Source: Oscillospiraceae bacterium (GTDB lineage: Bacteria > Bacillota > Clostridia > Oscillospirales > Ruminococcaceae). From it: DNA of 64,000 nucleotides. Shown here one piece after another: positions 15,273 through 22,376 of this stretch. A program made the position numbers and the translations under genes. Within the stretch, counting starts at the first letter, position 1. The number at the start of each line of letters is the position of its first letter. The DNA is taken from positions 1-64,000 of the forward strand of contig JAFSDS010000067.1 of the NCBI GenBank assembly GCA_017436125.1. Reading direction: 5' to 3'. Below the pieces are notes generated by a model. The model had not been told where the DNA came from and searched no databases. It was given only the letters and a program-made list of their open reading frames with translations.

Positions 15273-17111
15273 ATGAACGATAAAAAGCAAAAACTTGCAA
15301 GTTCCTTTCAAAAGTGGCTGCTTATCCTTGTTGTTATCGCTTTTCTTGCAACAACGGTTTTCCTTTGGGTTTTCCAGACAAAACTTTCAAAAGATAATGC
15401 CGTGAGCCTTCTGCAACTTAACATTTCCGACGTCCGGCAGGATATTATAGACGCTTCCGATAAAAACCTTCTGGAACTTGCCTGGGCTATTGCCGGAGAT
15501 GTTGATTCCCAAAATGAGATAACTTCCGTTTATCTTGCCAAACTTAAAGAAAAATATGACGTTACGGAAGTGAACTATATCGATTTCGAAGGCATTATCC
15601 GGGCAAGCACCTATCCGGATTTTCTGGATTATGAAATGGCATCCGGCGAACAATCCGCGGATTTCCTTGTTCTCCTTTCCGAAAAAAATGAATATGTCCA
15701 GAGCTACCGGCCTGTTTCTTATGATGCCTCCATTCAGAGAAAATACGGCGGTGTTATCCTTAAAAACGGCGGATTTATCCAGGTGGGCTATGGCGCGGAA
15801 AGATTCCGGAAGGATATTGATGAATTTGTTGTGGGTGTCACCAAAAACCGCCATGTCGGAAAAGAAGGCTGCATCATCATAGTTGATGAGGACGGATATA
15901 TAGTAAGCGACCGTTTCGGAAACGAAGGTGAAAAAATTGAAGCTGCCGGCATAAAACTCGGCGGAAACGATTTTGATAAAGTAAGGGTTTTTACTGCCGA
16001 AGTTTACGGAAAACCCTGTTACTGCCTTTATGAAAACGCAGAAGGATATCACATCATTGCTGCCATGCCGAAAAGCGAAGCTGCCCTTTCCCGCAATGTT
16101 TCCGTAGGCGTCACAACGGTTATGCAGATAATTATTTTCGGTGCGCTTTTCATAATGATATTCTGGCTTGTAAAACGCCTTGTTGTTGATAATATTTATA
16201 AGGTAAACGATTCCCTTGCTGCTATCACCGAAGGAAAACTCGATACGGTTGTTGACGTTCGTTCCCATGCGGAATTCGATGCTCTTTCCGACGACATCAA
16301 CCAAACCGTTGATACTCTTAAAAAATATATTTCCGACGCAGAAGCAAGAATTGACGCGGAACTTGCCTTTGCAAAAGCCGTTCAGCATTCCGCAATGCCT
16401 TCGGTTTTTCCTCCCTATCCGGGCAGAAAAGAATTTGACCTTTTTGCTTCCATGCACACCGCAAAGGAAGTTGGCGGAGATTTTTATGATTTTTATTTTG
16501 TGGATAAAAACACTCTTGCCTTCCTTATTGCGGATGTTTCCGGAAAAGGTATTCCCGCGGCGATGTTCATGATGACAGCAAAGACCCTTCTTAAAAACTT
16601 CGCGGAATCCGGTCTTTCCGTCGACGAAGTTTTTACCAGAACCAACGAAAAACTTTGCGAAGGAAACGAAGCGGAAATGTTTGTAACCGCATGGATGGGA
16701 TTTATTGACCTTGGAACCGGAAAAGTCACCTTTGCTAATGCGGGGCATAATCCTCCTCTCATCAAAAAAGGTGATGGCGGTTTTGAATATCTCAAGGCAA
16801 GAACTGGCTTTATTCTTGCGGGTATGGAAGGCATAAAATACCGCAAAAACGAGTTTTATCTTGAACCCGGTGACTGTATTTATCTTTATACCGACGGCGT
16901 TACCGAATCTCAGAACCTTCAAAGCGAGCTCTTCGGCGAAGAGCGCCTTCTTCAGGTTCTCAACGAAAATACAAACGAAAAAGCAGATGTTATCTGTGAA
17001 AAAGTAAAGGCTGCTGTAGATACTTTCGTTGGCGAAGCGCCGCAGTTTGATGATATAACAATGCTCTGCCTTTGTTATAATTCAAAATCGGAAAAGGAGA
17101 GAGAAATTTGA
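15273..17111 (+). CDS. Membrane sensor PP2C (SpoIIE/RsbU-type) serine phosphatase
   Basis: 612 residues: TM1 (about 12-30), an extracytoplasmic sensor domain of about 250 residues that looks Cache-like, TM2 (about 285-305), a HAMP linker (NDSLAAITEGKLDTVVDV), a short coiled coil and a SpoIIE-type PP2C domain from about residue 370 with the metal-binding strings EVGGDFYDF, FLIADVSGKGIPAAM, NAGHNPP and LYTDGVTE, ending QFDDITML. All expected aspartates are present. It should dephosphorylate the STAS protein when the sensor is triggered. ATG 15273 is used instead of GTG 15264; the purine-rich leader AAAGAAAAAAAG is a weak ribosome site. Confidence 0.9.
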   Translation: MNDKKQKLASSFQKWLLILVVIAFLATTVFLWVFQTKLSKDNAVSLLQLNISDVRQDIIDASDKNLLELAWAIAGDVDSQNEITSVYLAKLKEKYDVTEVNYIDFEGIIRASTYPDFLDYEMASGEQSADFLVLLSEKNEYVQSYRPVSYDASIQRKYGGVILKNGGFIQVGYGAERFRKDIDEFVVGVTKNRHVGKEGCIIIVDEDGYIVSDRFGNEGEKIEAAGIKLGGNDFDKVRVFTAEVYGKPCYCLYENAEGYHIIAAMPKSEAALSRNVSVGVTTVMQIIIFGALFIMIFWLVKRLVVDNIYKVNDSLAAITEGKLDTVVDVRSHAEFDALSDDINQTVDTLKKYISDAEARIDAELAFAKAVQHSAMPSVFPPYPGRKEFDLFASMHTAKEVGGDFYDFYFVDKNTLAFLIADVSGKGIPAAMFMMTAKTLLKNFAESGLSVDEVFTRTNEKLCEGNEAEMFVTAWMGFIDLGTGKVTFANAGHNPPLIKKGDGGFEYLKARTGFILAGMEGIKYRKNEFYLEPGDCIYLYTDGVTESQNLQSELFGEERLLQVLNENTNEKADVICEKVKAAVDTFVGEAPQFDDITMLCLCYNSKSEKEREI

Positions 17112-17518
17112 CCAAAGAACTTACCCTTGCCGCAACTGTTGAAAATATTGAAACAGTCACGGATTTTGTAAACGAAGAACTGGAAGCTTTTGATTGCCCC
17201 ATGAAGGCGCAGATGCAGATTGATATTGCCATTGATGAACTTTTTGGAAATATCGCAAACTATGCCTATCACCCGGAAATCGGAGAAGCAACGGTCCGCA
17301 TAGAAGTTTTTGAAGAACCTCTTTCCGTCGTCATCACTTTTATTGATAAAGGCGTTCCTTTCAATCCTCTTGCTGAAGAAGACCCAAATACCACTCTTTC
17401 CGCAGAAGAAAGACCCACCGGCGGACTTGGCGTTTTCATGGTCAAAAAAAGCATGGATGAAATTTTGTATGAATATGAAGACGGAAAAAACATTCTTAAA
17501 ATAAGAAAAAACCTTTAA
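17108..17518 (+). CDS. Anti-sigma-type serine kinase (HATPase, RsbW/SpoIIAB-like)
   Basis: 136 residues from a TTG that overlaps the previous stop (TTGA), with AAGGAGA upstream. The HATPase motifs are intact: N-box DIAIDELFGNIANYAYHP, G1 box FIDKGVPFNPL, G2 box GGLGVFMVKKSMD, ending KNILKIRKN. This is the kinase partner expected for the STAS protein. In classical systems it would hold a sigma factor; here none is encoded nearby, while an ABC ATPase with a related but degenerate tail is in the same operon, which suggests regulation of transport. That last step is inference. Confidence 0.9.
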   Translation: MTKELTLAATVENIETVTDFVNEELEAFDCPMKAQMQIDIAIDELFGNIANYAYHPEIGEATVRIEVFEEPLSVVITFIDKGVPFNPLAEEDPNTTLSAEERPTGGLGVFMVKKSMDEILYEYEDGKNILKIRKNL

Positions 17519-17542
17519 TTTTAAAAACCTTGAAGTGTTGAA

Positions 17543-17580
17543 AAGATGGCAGACACAAAAAAGTGTCTGCCATCTTTTTT
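17543..17580 (+). terminator. Terminator of the transporter/partner-switch operon
   Basis: Perfect 12-bp stem GATGGCAGACAC / GTGTCTGCCATC with AAAAAA loop and six T. Confidence 0.92.
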
Positions 17581-17604
17581 ACGTTAAAACAGTCATCATA
17601 AACA

Positions 17605-17645
17605 AATAAGCCACCTGGCCTCCAAATGTTGGTTAAGTGGCTTAT
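17605..17645. other. Unassigned hairpin in the operon/tRNA-Leu spacer
   Basis: AATAAGCCAC / GTGGCTTATT perfect 10-bp stem with a 21-base loop; no T-run on either side. The 17519-18124 spacer holds this hairpin, the TGAGCAC cluster, a minus-strand terminator and the Leu repeat unit, but no gene. Confidence 0.45.
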
Positions 17646-17699
17646 TCTGTAATTTTTCACGCTATGTGAAACTGAGTGGTGGAGGCGATTCGGAAACAT

Positions 17700-17757
17700 T
17701 GAGCACCGAACTTTTTATGATATTTTTATTTGAGCACGGGCGAGGTGTAACTGCCGA
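17700..17757. repeat. TGAGCAC motif cluster, right flank of the operon
   Basis: TGAGCAC at 17700 and 17731 (31 bp apart), then GAGGTGTAACTGCCG, matching the cluster at 11400-11456 in spacing and tail. The sequence between the two motifs is not conserved. Confidence 0.65.
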
Positions 17758-17821
17758 TTACAGCGACGCTCGAAAATAAGAAGGTGCAGGCCGCGAGTAA
17801 ACCGATGATTTTATAAAAAAC

Positions 17822-17857
17822 AAGCAGATAGCTGTTTTTCTCACAACTATCTGCTTA
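17822..17857 (-). terminator. Minus-strand terminator, probable native terminator of tRNA-Leu
   Basis: On the minus strand AGCAGATAG / CTATCTGCT stem followed by TGTTTTTTAT. It follows the distal copy of the tRNA-Leu 3' end, as would be expected of the original tRNA downstream sequence. Confidence 0.6.
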
Positions 17858-17884
17858 TAATTTCCACTTTTTGTGTGGTTTTTG

Positions 17885-18142
17885 TGGTGCCGGTGGCGGG
17901 GGCCGATAAGCTTTTGCCTTTGGCAAAATCTTAATGCTTTGCTCGGCACTCGGCGGGCAAAATATTTTTGACTTACATAAAAAATAATATCCGCCTCGTT
18001 TACACTCGCAAACCTCTCCGGCTAAAAACGATTCACAGAATCGTTTTATTAACGCCGTCGTCCGGTTTGGTTCGACCCCATCAAACATAAAAAATATACC
18101 GCCCCAAACGGGGCGGCATATTTTTGGTGCCGGTGGCGGGGG
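17885..18142 (-). repeat. tRNA-3'-end-bounded repeat unit (Leu copy, 240-bp period)
   Basis: The last 18 bases of tRNA-Leu (18125-18142) recur exactly at 17885-17902, giving a 240-bp period against 245 bp for the Ser unit. Read on the minus strand the interior has a terminator, the inverted T-arm motif GGGGTCGAACC (18079-18069), GGCGTTAA, hairpin ACGATTCTGTGAATCGT, AGCCGGAGAGGTTTGCGAG, a variable AT-rich part, GCCGAGTGCCGAGCAAA and GCCAAAGGCAAAAGCTTAT. These blocks match the Ser unit at 70-243 in order and spacing. Confidence 0.8.
18089..18122 (-). terminator. Terminator directly after tRNA-Leu
   Basis: CCGCCCC / GGGGCGG stem followed by T-rich sequence on the minus strand. A near-identical copy lies within 11301-11388. 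Confidence 0.8.
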
Positions 18143-18212
18143 TCGAACCCGCACGGGTGATTAGCCCAACGGATTTTGAGTCCGTCACGTCTGCCAATTC
18201 CATCACACCGGC
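18125..18212 (-). tRNA. tRNA-Leu (anticodon CAA)
   Basis: 88-base class II tRNA on the minus strand: acceptor GCCGGTG / CACCGGC, D-arm with GGAATTGG, anticodon loop CTCAAAA (anticodon CAA, reads UUG), a long variable arm and T-arm GCGGG-TTCGACC-CCCGC, discriminator A and encoded CCA. Its 3' end is duplicated at 17885 and, in part, at 11378. Confidence 0.95.
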
Positions 18213-18258
18213 GTATTACTATAATATTATACACGATTTTATCCCAAATGCAAGAATT

Positions 18259-18942
18259 TTATTCCGAAAAACAAACGGGTATCGCGCTATCCGCAATAAT
18301 TTCGTCTGCGGTAACTTTACAGTCCACCGCAAAAATCTCAACGCCGTTTTCTTTTGCTTCAAAAAGCGCTCTTGCAAATTTAGGGTCCGTTGCGGCGTTC
18401 GGCGCAAAAGAATAACAGCCCTTCATGGCAATAACAAAAAGAACACAGGCGCGATAGCCCTGTTTTTTTGCCTCAATAAGTTCATAAAGATGCTTTGCGC
18501 CCCTTTCGGTGGGAGCATCCGGAAAACGCGCCTCGCCGTCAATGTTGAGGGTAACGCCCTTTACTTCAAGGAATATTTTATCGTTATTATCCTCTATGTA
18601 AAAATCAAAGCGGCTTTTTTCAAAAAAAGTTTCCGGTTTTACGGTTTTTGCGCCGGGAAAAAGAGTGGATATATATTCCGCGGCAACCTTGTTCGGCGCA
18701 ATGCTGTCTATGTTTATGATCTCCCCGTCGCTTCTTCTAACGCCGATAAGGTCAAATTTTGTTTTTCTGTTTTGGTTTTTGCCGGGAGAAAGAAAAACCT
18801 CCGCCCCGGGAAGAAGAAGTTCCCTCATTCTTCCGGTGTTCATAACGTGACAGATTTCCTCTTTTCCGTCAATGTCGATATGGGCGATAAATCTGTTCGG
18901 ACGGCTTAAAAATCTTCCGGAAACAACGTTTTCATACTTCAT
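18259..18942 (-). CDS. sfsA: SfsA family protein (sugar fermentation stimulation protein homologue)
   Basis: 227 residues, matching the family length. Conserved strings include GRFLSRPNRFIAHID near the start, HVMNTGRMRELLLPGAEVFL, KTKFDLIG, IDSIAPNKVAAEYI and a C-terminal IFAVDCKVTADEI. E. coli SfsA was described as a DNA-binding factor affecting maltose metabolism, and the fold is nuclease-like; the role here is not known. The start overlaps the stop of the radical SAM gene by 4 bases, so they form one minus-strand operon. Confidence 0.92.
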   Translation of the reverse strand: MKYENVVSGRFLSRPNRFIAHIDIDGKEEICHVMNTGRMRELLLPGAEVFLSPGKNQNRKTKFDLIGVRRSDGEIINIDSIAPNKVAAEYISTLFPGAKTVKPETFFEKSRFDFYIEDNNDKIFLEVKGVTLNIDGEARFPDAPTERGAKHLYELIEAKKQGYRACVLFVIAMKGCYSFAPNAATDPKFARALFEAKENGVEIFAVDCKVTADEIIADSAIPVCFSE

Positions 18943-19835
18943 AATGCGCTCCCCTGTTCAAGCTTATCATTTTTAAAAGCAAGGTTTATTGCATTAAGGA
19001 CCCGCTTTTTGTCCCCGGACCAAAGGGGCGCAATAAGATATTTTTTGTTTCCGTCGCCGGTAAGGCGGTGAACGGTCATTTCTTTGGGAATGCGGCGGAT
19101 ACATTCTTCGAGAATCATGATGTATTCATCAAGTTCAAGGGTTTTAAAAAGCCCTTTTTCAAAATCTTTGGCAAGATCCGTTCCCTTAAGAACGTGAAGA
19201 AGCTGAAGTTTTATTCCGTCTGCGCCGCTTTTGCCGATATATTCCGCGGTTTGGGATATCATCTCCGGTGTTTCGCCCGGAAGGCCGATTATCATGTGCA
19301 CTATAACATAGATCCCGGCTTTTTTAAGGCGCAAAACGGCAGAATCAAAAACAGAAAGGGGATATCCCCTGCGGATATATTCCGCGGTTTTGGGATGTAT
19401 GGTCTGAAGACCCAGCTCAACCCAGACGGGCTTTATTTTGTTGAGTTCAGAAAGAAGTTCTATAACATCATCACCGAGGCAGTCCGGCCTTGTTCCGATG
19501 GAAAGGGCGCAGATATCCGGATGATTTATGGCCTCGGTAAAAAGGGCGCGAAGGCGCTCTGTTGGGCCATAGGTGTTTGTAAAACTCTGAAAATAGGCGA
19601 TATATTTTCCGGAAGGGTTTTTGGATTTTACCCTTGCCTTTGCTTTTTCAATCTGTTCGGTTACGGAAAAGCAGGGTTTTTCCGCAAAATCTCCGGAACC
19701 GCCAAGACAGAAAATACAGCCTTTTGTTCCAAGGGTGCCGTCCCGGTTAGGGCAGGAAAAACCGCCCTCAAGGGCAAGCTTATATACTTTTTCGCCGAAT
19801 TTTTCACGCAGTTCATCATTAAGCGAACGGTACAT
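18939..19835 (-). CDS. TIGR01212/YtqA-type radical SAM protein
   Basis: 298 residues. A cysteine motif near the N-terminus (FSCPNRDGTLGTKGCIFC) supplies the cluster ligands in the extended spacing of this family, followed by YFQSFTNTYGP, LSIGTRPDCLGDDVI, WVELGLQTIHPKTAEYI and GLPGETPEMI, all typical. Substrate is unknown. ATG 19835 is preceded by GGAAGGAGGG. It leads a two-gene unit with sfsA. Confidence 0.92.
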   Translation of the reverse strand: MYRSLNDELREKFGEKVYKLALEGGFSCPNRDGTLGTKGCIFCLGGSGDFAEKPCFSVTEQIEKAKARVKSKNPSGKYIAYFQSFTNTYGPTERLRALFTEAINHPDICALSIGTRPDCLGDDVIELLSELNKIKPVWVELGLQTIHPKTAEYIRRGYPLSVFDSAVLRLKKAGIYVIVHMIIGLPGETPEMISQTAEYIGKSGADGIKLQLLHVLKGTDLAKDFEKGLFKTLELDEYIMILEECIRRIPKEMTVHRLTGDGNKKYLIAPLWSGDKKRVLNAINLAFKNDKLEQGSAL

Positions 19836-19886
19836 AAAAAGCCCTCCTTCCGGTCAAATCTTAAGAATATCTTAACATAAAACCCG

Positions 19887-19915
19887 TTTACTTTGCTATA
19901 AAAAAAGAATATAAT
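19887..19915 (+). promoter_or_regulatory. Promoter of the MFS/microprotein operon
   Basis: TTTACT, 17-bp spacer, TATAAT, about 95 bp before the start. The remaining leader is AT-rich and shows no clear structure. Confidence 0.5.
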
Positions 19916-20008
19916 TTAGAAAAAGAAAGGTATTTTGCAAAAATATTTTTAATTTCTGCAACAAAATGCCGTTTTTTTACGTCTATTATAGTGAAAGGAG
20001 GATTTTAT

Positions 20009-21082
20009 ATGAAGACCTTTTCACTTTTTGCATATACTTTTTCGCATTTTGCCGTTGACTATGTCTGCCTTTTAACAGTTCTTGATCCCTGGGGAGATAA
20101 GGCGGATATTCTCGGCGGAATACAAAATTATGCCCTTTTTGTGATTACATATAACTTCCTTGCCTTCGGACTTCAGATGGTTTTCGGCGCCTTTTGCGAT
20201 GAACACAGAAAATTCCCTGCCGGAGCCTTCGGCTGTGTTCTTGTTCTGGTCGGAGCTATGAGTCAGATAAACGTTTATGACGTAACTTTGGAATATGCTC
20301 CGTGGCTTTGGGCTTCGGTGATCCTGGTCGGAATCGGCAACGCGTTTTTCCATGTGGGCGGAGGAATAGACAGCCTTGTTCATTCCGGCGGAAAACTTTT
20401 CAGAAGCGGAGTTTTTGTTTCCTCCGGTGCCATAGGCGTTGCCCTTGGAATTTATAATGCGGGAAGAGCAGCCGGGGGTTTAACGGTAGTTGTTCCCCTG
20501 ATGCTTTTTTGTGCTGTTATATGCTTTATCGCACATATAAAAAATCCTTCGGAGGGCGAAGCCTCCATAACCGGAGCCGCAAACGAAAAAGCCGCCGTTG
20601 GCCTTGTGGTTTCTTTGGCTTTGTTTTCAGTTCTCATCCGATCCTTTGGCGGAACGGTTATTCCCATGGAATGGAAAACAGCGGCGGAACTTGGGCTTGT
20701 TTCCGGCCTTGCAGCTTTTGCGGGAAAATTCCTCGGCGGTTTTGCAGCGGATAGATTCGGCGCAAAAACCGTTGGAACGGCGACTCTTCTTCTTTCGCTC
20801 CCTCTTCTTATCTTTGGAAGCGGAAATATCTTTGTTTCCGTCGCCGGAATCATCCTTTTCAATATGACAATGCCCATAACCCTCGGCATCTGTGCCGAAA
20901 AATTCCCGAAAAATCCGGGGATCGCCTTTGGGCTTACTACGGCGGCGCTTCTTCTCGGCGCTGTTCCAAGCTTTTTTGTTATCCTTAGCGGAAAAAGCTT
21001 TTTGCTTATTCCGGCGGTGCTTATTTCCGCCGCCTGCATTTTCTTTTCCGCTGAAAATAAAAAATCCCCTGCGGAGGTGTAA
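20009..21082 (+). CDS. MFS-like membrane transporter
   Basis: 357 residues (ATG 20009 after GAAAGGAGG), with ten to twelve hydrophobic segments. SHFAVDYVC in TM1, GAFCDEHRKFPAG between TM2 and TM3, and GNAFFHVGGGIDSL are reminiscent of MFS carriers such as the fosmidomycin-resistance type, and the second half repeats the pattern with GKFLGGFAADRFGAKTVG. It is short for MFS. Substrate is unknown. It heads an unbroken string of tiny membrane protein genes (21086-22376), all on the same strand with few bases between them, so it may export or otherwise serve them; that link is inference from position. Confidence 0.75.
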   Translation: MKTFSLFAYTFSHFAVDYVCLLTVLDPWGDKADILGGIQNYALFVITYNFLAFGLQMVFGAFCDEHRKFPAGAFGCVLVLVGAMSQINVYDVTLEYAPWLWASVILVGIGNAFFHVGGGIDSLVHSGGKLFRSGVFVSSGAIGVALGIYNAGRAAGGLTVVVPLMLFCAVICFIAHIKNPSEGEASITGAANEKAAVGLVVSLALFSVLIRSFGGTVIPMEWKTAAELGLVSGLAAFAGKFLGGFAADRFGAKTVGTATLLLSLPLLIFGSGNIFVSVAGIILFNMTMPITLGICAEKFPKNPGIAFGLTTAALLLGAVPSFFVILSGKSFLLIPAVLISAACIFFSAENKKSPAEV

Positions 21083-21085
21083 ATT

Positions 21086-21229
21086 ATGTATCTTCTTGAT
21101 GTTGCAATGGGCCCCATGTATGCCGTGATGGGCGGAATGCTCCTTCTTGTTCTGGGGGTGATCGCCGCAATTGTTTTTATTGCGTATAAGCTTATAAAAA
21201 AAGCTTTGGAAAAGAACGGGGATAAATAA
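21086..21229 (+). CDS. Microprotein 1 of the array (47 aa, single TM)
   Basis: 47 residues: short N-terminus with LLDVAMGPM, one TM (about residues 13-36, MYAVMGGMLLLVLGVIAAIV onward) and a basic tail KKALEKNGDK. It starts 3 bases after the transporter stop with GCGGAGGTG as ribosome site. The N-terminal L-[LM]-D motif and Lys-rich end are shared by the following small genes. Family and function unknown. Confidence 0.7.
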   Translation: MYLLDVAMGPMYAVMGGMLLLVLGVIAAIVFIAYKLIKKALEKNGDK

Positions 21230-21230
21230 A

Positions 21231-21398
21231 ATGGAATTTATTTCAATCCTTCTTGATGCCGCTCCGGTTCCTCCGGCGGGGCCGGCTTTTATCGCGAAAT
21301 TTTTAGCTGCCGTTTCCGCGGCGGCAGGGGCTGTTGTTTTATTTGCCGCAAATGAAATAAGAAAAATTATTGGTAAAAACAAAGGAGATAAAAAATGA
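21231..21398 (+). CDS. Microprotein 2 of the array (55 aa, single TM)
   Basis: 55 residues: MEFISILLDAAPVPPAGP, then one TM (about 20-42) and the basic tail RKIIGKNKGDKK. LLDAAP is this member's version of the shared motif. The start codon follows the previous stop by one base and the stop overlaps the next ATG (ATGA), so translation is coupled. Function unknown. Confidence 0.72.
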   Translation: MEFISILLDAAPVPPAGPAFIAKFLAAVSAAAGAVVLFAANEIRKIIGKNKGDKK

Positions 21399-21580
21399 AA
21401 ATCATTCCTTATCTTATGGACCTCGTTCCCCCAACACCGATGGATGAATTTTTCTGGAATATAGGAATTTATTCCACCGGAGCAAGGATTGCCTTTTTTG
21501 CCGCAGTTATTGCGGTTGCCGCCGTGGCGGTGTTTTTCATCATTAAAGCTATCAGAAAAAACAGAGGTGAGAAAAAATGA
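21395..21580 (+). CDS. Microprotein 3 of the array (61 aa, single TM)
   Basis: 61 residues: MKIIPYLMDLVPPTPMDEF, a short linker, TM (about 31-53, FFAAVIAVAAVAVFFIIKAI) and tail RKNRGEKK. It has the clearest LMDLVP motif. AAAGGAG precedes the ATG, which overlaps the previous stop; its own stop overlaps the next ATG. Confidence 0.75.
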   Translation: MKIIPYLMDLVPPTPMDEFFWNIGIYSTGARIAFFAAVIAVAAVAVFFIIKAIRKNRGEKK

Positions 21581-21747
21581 AATTTATGCCCGTTCTCATG
21601 GATCTTGTTCCCATTGAAGAGGAAATCATTGCCGAACAGGAGAGCATTGCAAAACTTCCGGAACTTTCAACCATATTGCTTGTTGCCGGTGCGGTTTGTA
21701 TGGCTGTTGCACTTGTCACCGTCGTGATAAAGAATAACAAAAAATAA
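21577..21747 (+). CDS. Microprotein 4 of the array (56 aa, single TM)
   Basis: 56 residues: MKFMPVLMDLVPIEEEI, an acidic stretch, TM (about 32-51) and tail VIKNNKK. The first twelve residues closely match microprotein 3 (M-K-[IF]-x-P-x-LMDLVP), pointing to duplication. ATG overlaps the previous stop; site AGAGGTGAG. Confidence 0.75.
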   Translation: MKFMPVLMDLVPIEEEIIAEQESIAKLPELSTILLVAGAVCMAVALVTVVIKNNKK

Positions 21748-21748
21748 A

Positions 21749-21901
21749 ATGGAAAAATACAGCTATCTTCCGAAGGCGGAAGTAACGAAAGATTTTATCA
21801 TCCTTGGCTCAAAGGAAGAATTTGCAGGGCTTTTCATCGGCGCCTTTGCAATCATGGCGGTTGTTGCAATAATTATTGCTGTCATAAAGAACAGAAAATA
21901 A
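21749..21901 (+). CDS. Microprotein 5 of the array (50 aa, single TM)
   Basis: 50 residues: MEKYSYLPKAEVTKDFI, TM (about 24-45, FAGLFIGAFAIMAVVAIIIA) and tail VIKNRK. It lacks the LMDLVP motif but keeps the size, TM placement and tail. No separate ribosome site; it begins one base after the previous stop and probably depends on coupling. Confidence 0.65.
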   Translation: MEKYSYLPKAEVTKDFIILGSKEEFAGLFIGAFAIMAVVAIIIAVIKNRK

Positions 21902-21914
21902 AGGGGGCTTTTTT

Positions 21915-22055
21915 ATGCTGATGGATATCGTTTCGGTAAGTCCGCTGGAAATTCTTTTTTCATTTTGGTGGCCCGCCGTTATAATTGCCGTTGCGGCACT
22001 TGCAATTTTTGCCGCAGTGATTATAATTAAAACTGTTCGAAAAAACAGAAAATAA
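21915..22055 (+). CDS. Microprotein 6 of the array (46 aa, single TM)
   Basis: 46 residues: MLMDIVSVSPLEILF, TM (about 15-39) and tail VRKNRK. LMDIV again fits the shared motif. AAAGGGGG lies upstream. Function unknown. Confidence 0.7.
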   Translation: MLMDIVSVSPLEILFSFWWPAVIIAVAALAIFAAVIIIKTVRKNRK

Positions 22056-22067
22056 GGAGATAATATT

Positions 22068-22376
22068 ATGGCAACTCCCATTCTTATGCAGGCCGGCGGC
22101 TCTAATCCAACGTTGGTTCTTATCGTAACCACCCTTCTTTCCTTCGCTCTCATATCCGGAGTTTTCTTCTTCCTCAGATGGAACCACAACAGAAAACACC
22201 GCACCGAAGAGGAAATAAAGGAAACAAACCGCCAGAGAAGAGAACGCGAAAAACTTCAGCGCAAAACCACCGAAAAGGTAAACGCCTATATGAAAGGCAA
22301 AAAAACCGGCGAAGAAAAGGATGTTCCCAACGGAAAACGCTGCGGAAAATATAAAAAGAAAAACAAGAAAAAATGA
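22068..22376 (+). CDS. Membrane protein with long basic tail, member 7 of the array (102 aa)
   Basis: 102 residues: MATPILMQAGGSNPT (ILMQAG echoes the ILMDLV motif), one TM (about 16-38), then a very basic cytoplasmic tail of about 60 residues rich in Lys/Arg, predicted helical (EEIKETNRQRREREKLQRK) and ending KKKNKKK. It looks like an array member extended by a nucleic-acid- or lipid-binding tail. AAGGAG precedes the ATG; the stop overlaps the next start. Confidence 0.7.
   Translation: MATPILMQAGGSNPTLVLIVTTLLSFALISGVFFFLRWNHNRKHRTEEEIKETNRQRREREKLQRKTTEKVNAYMKGKKTGEEKDVPNGKRCGKYKKKNKKK

Noticed and set aside
16200..17518. Reading the STAS/phosphatase/kinase genes as a sporulation sigma-F locus
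   Set aside because: There is no sigF gene, the phosphatase is a Cache-like sensor with HAMP and not SpoIIE, and the cluster is coupled to transporter genes.
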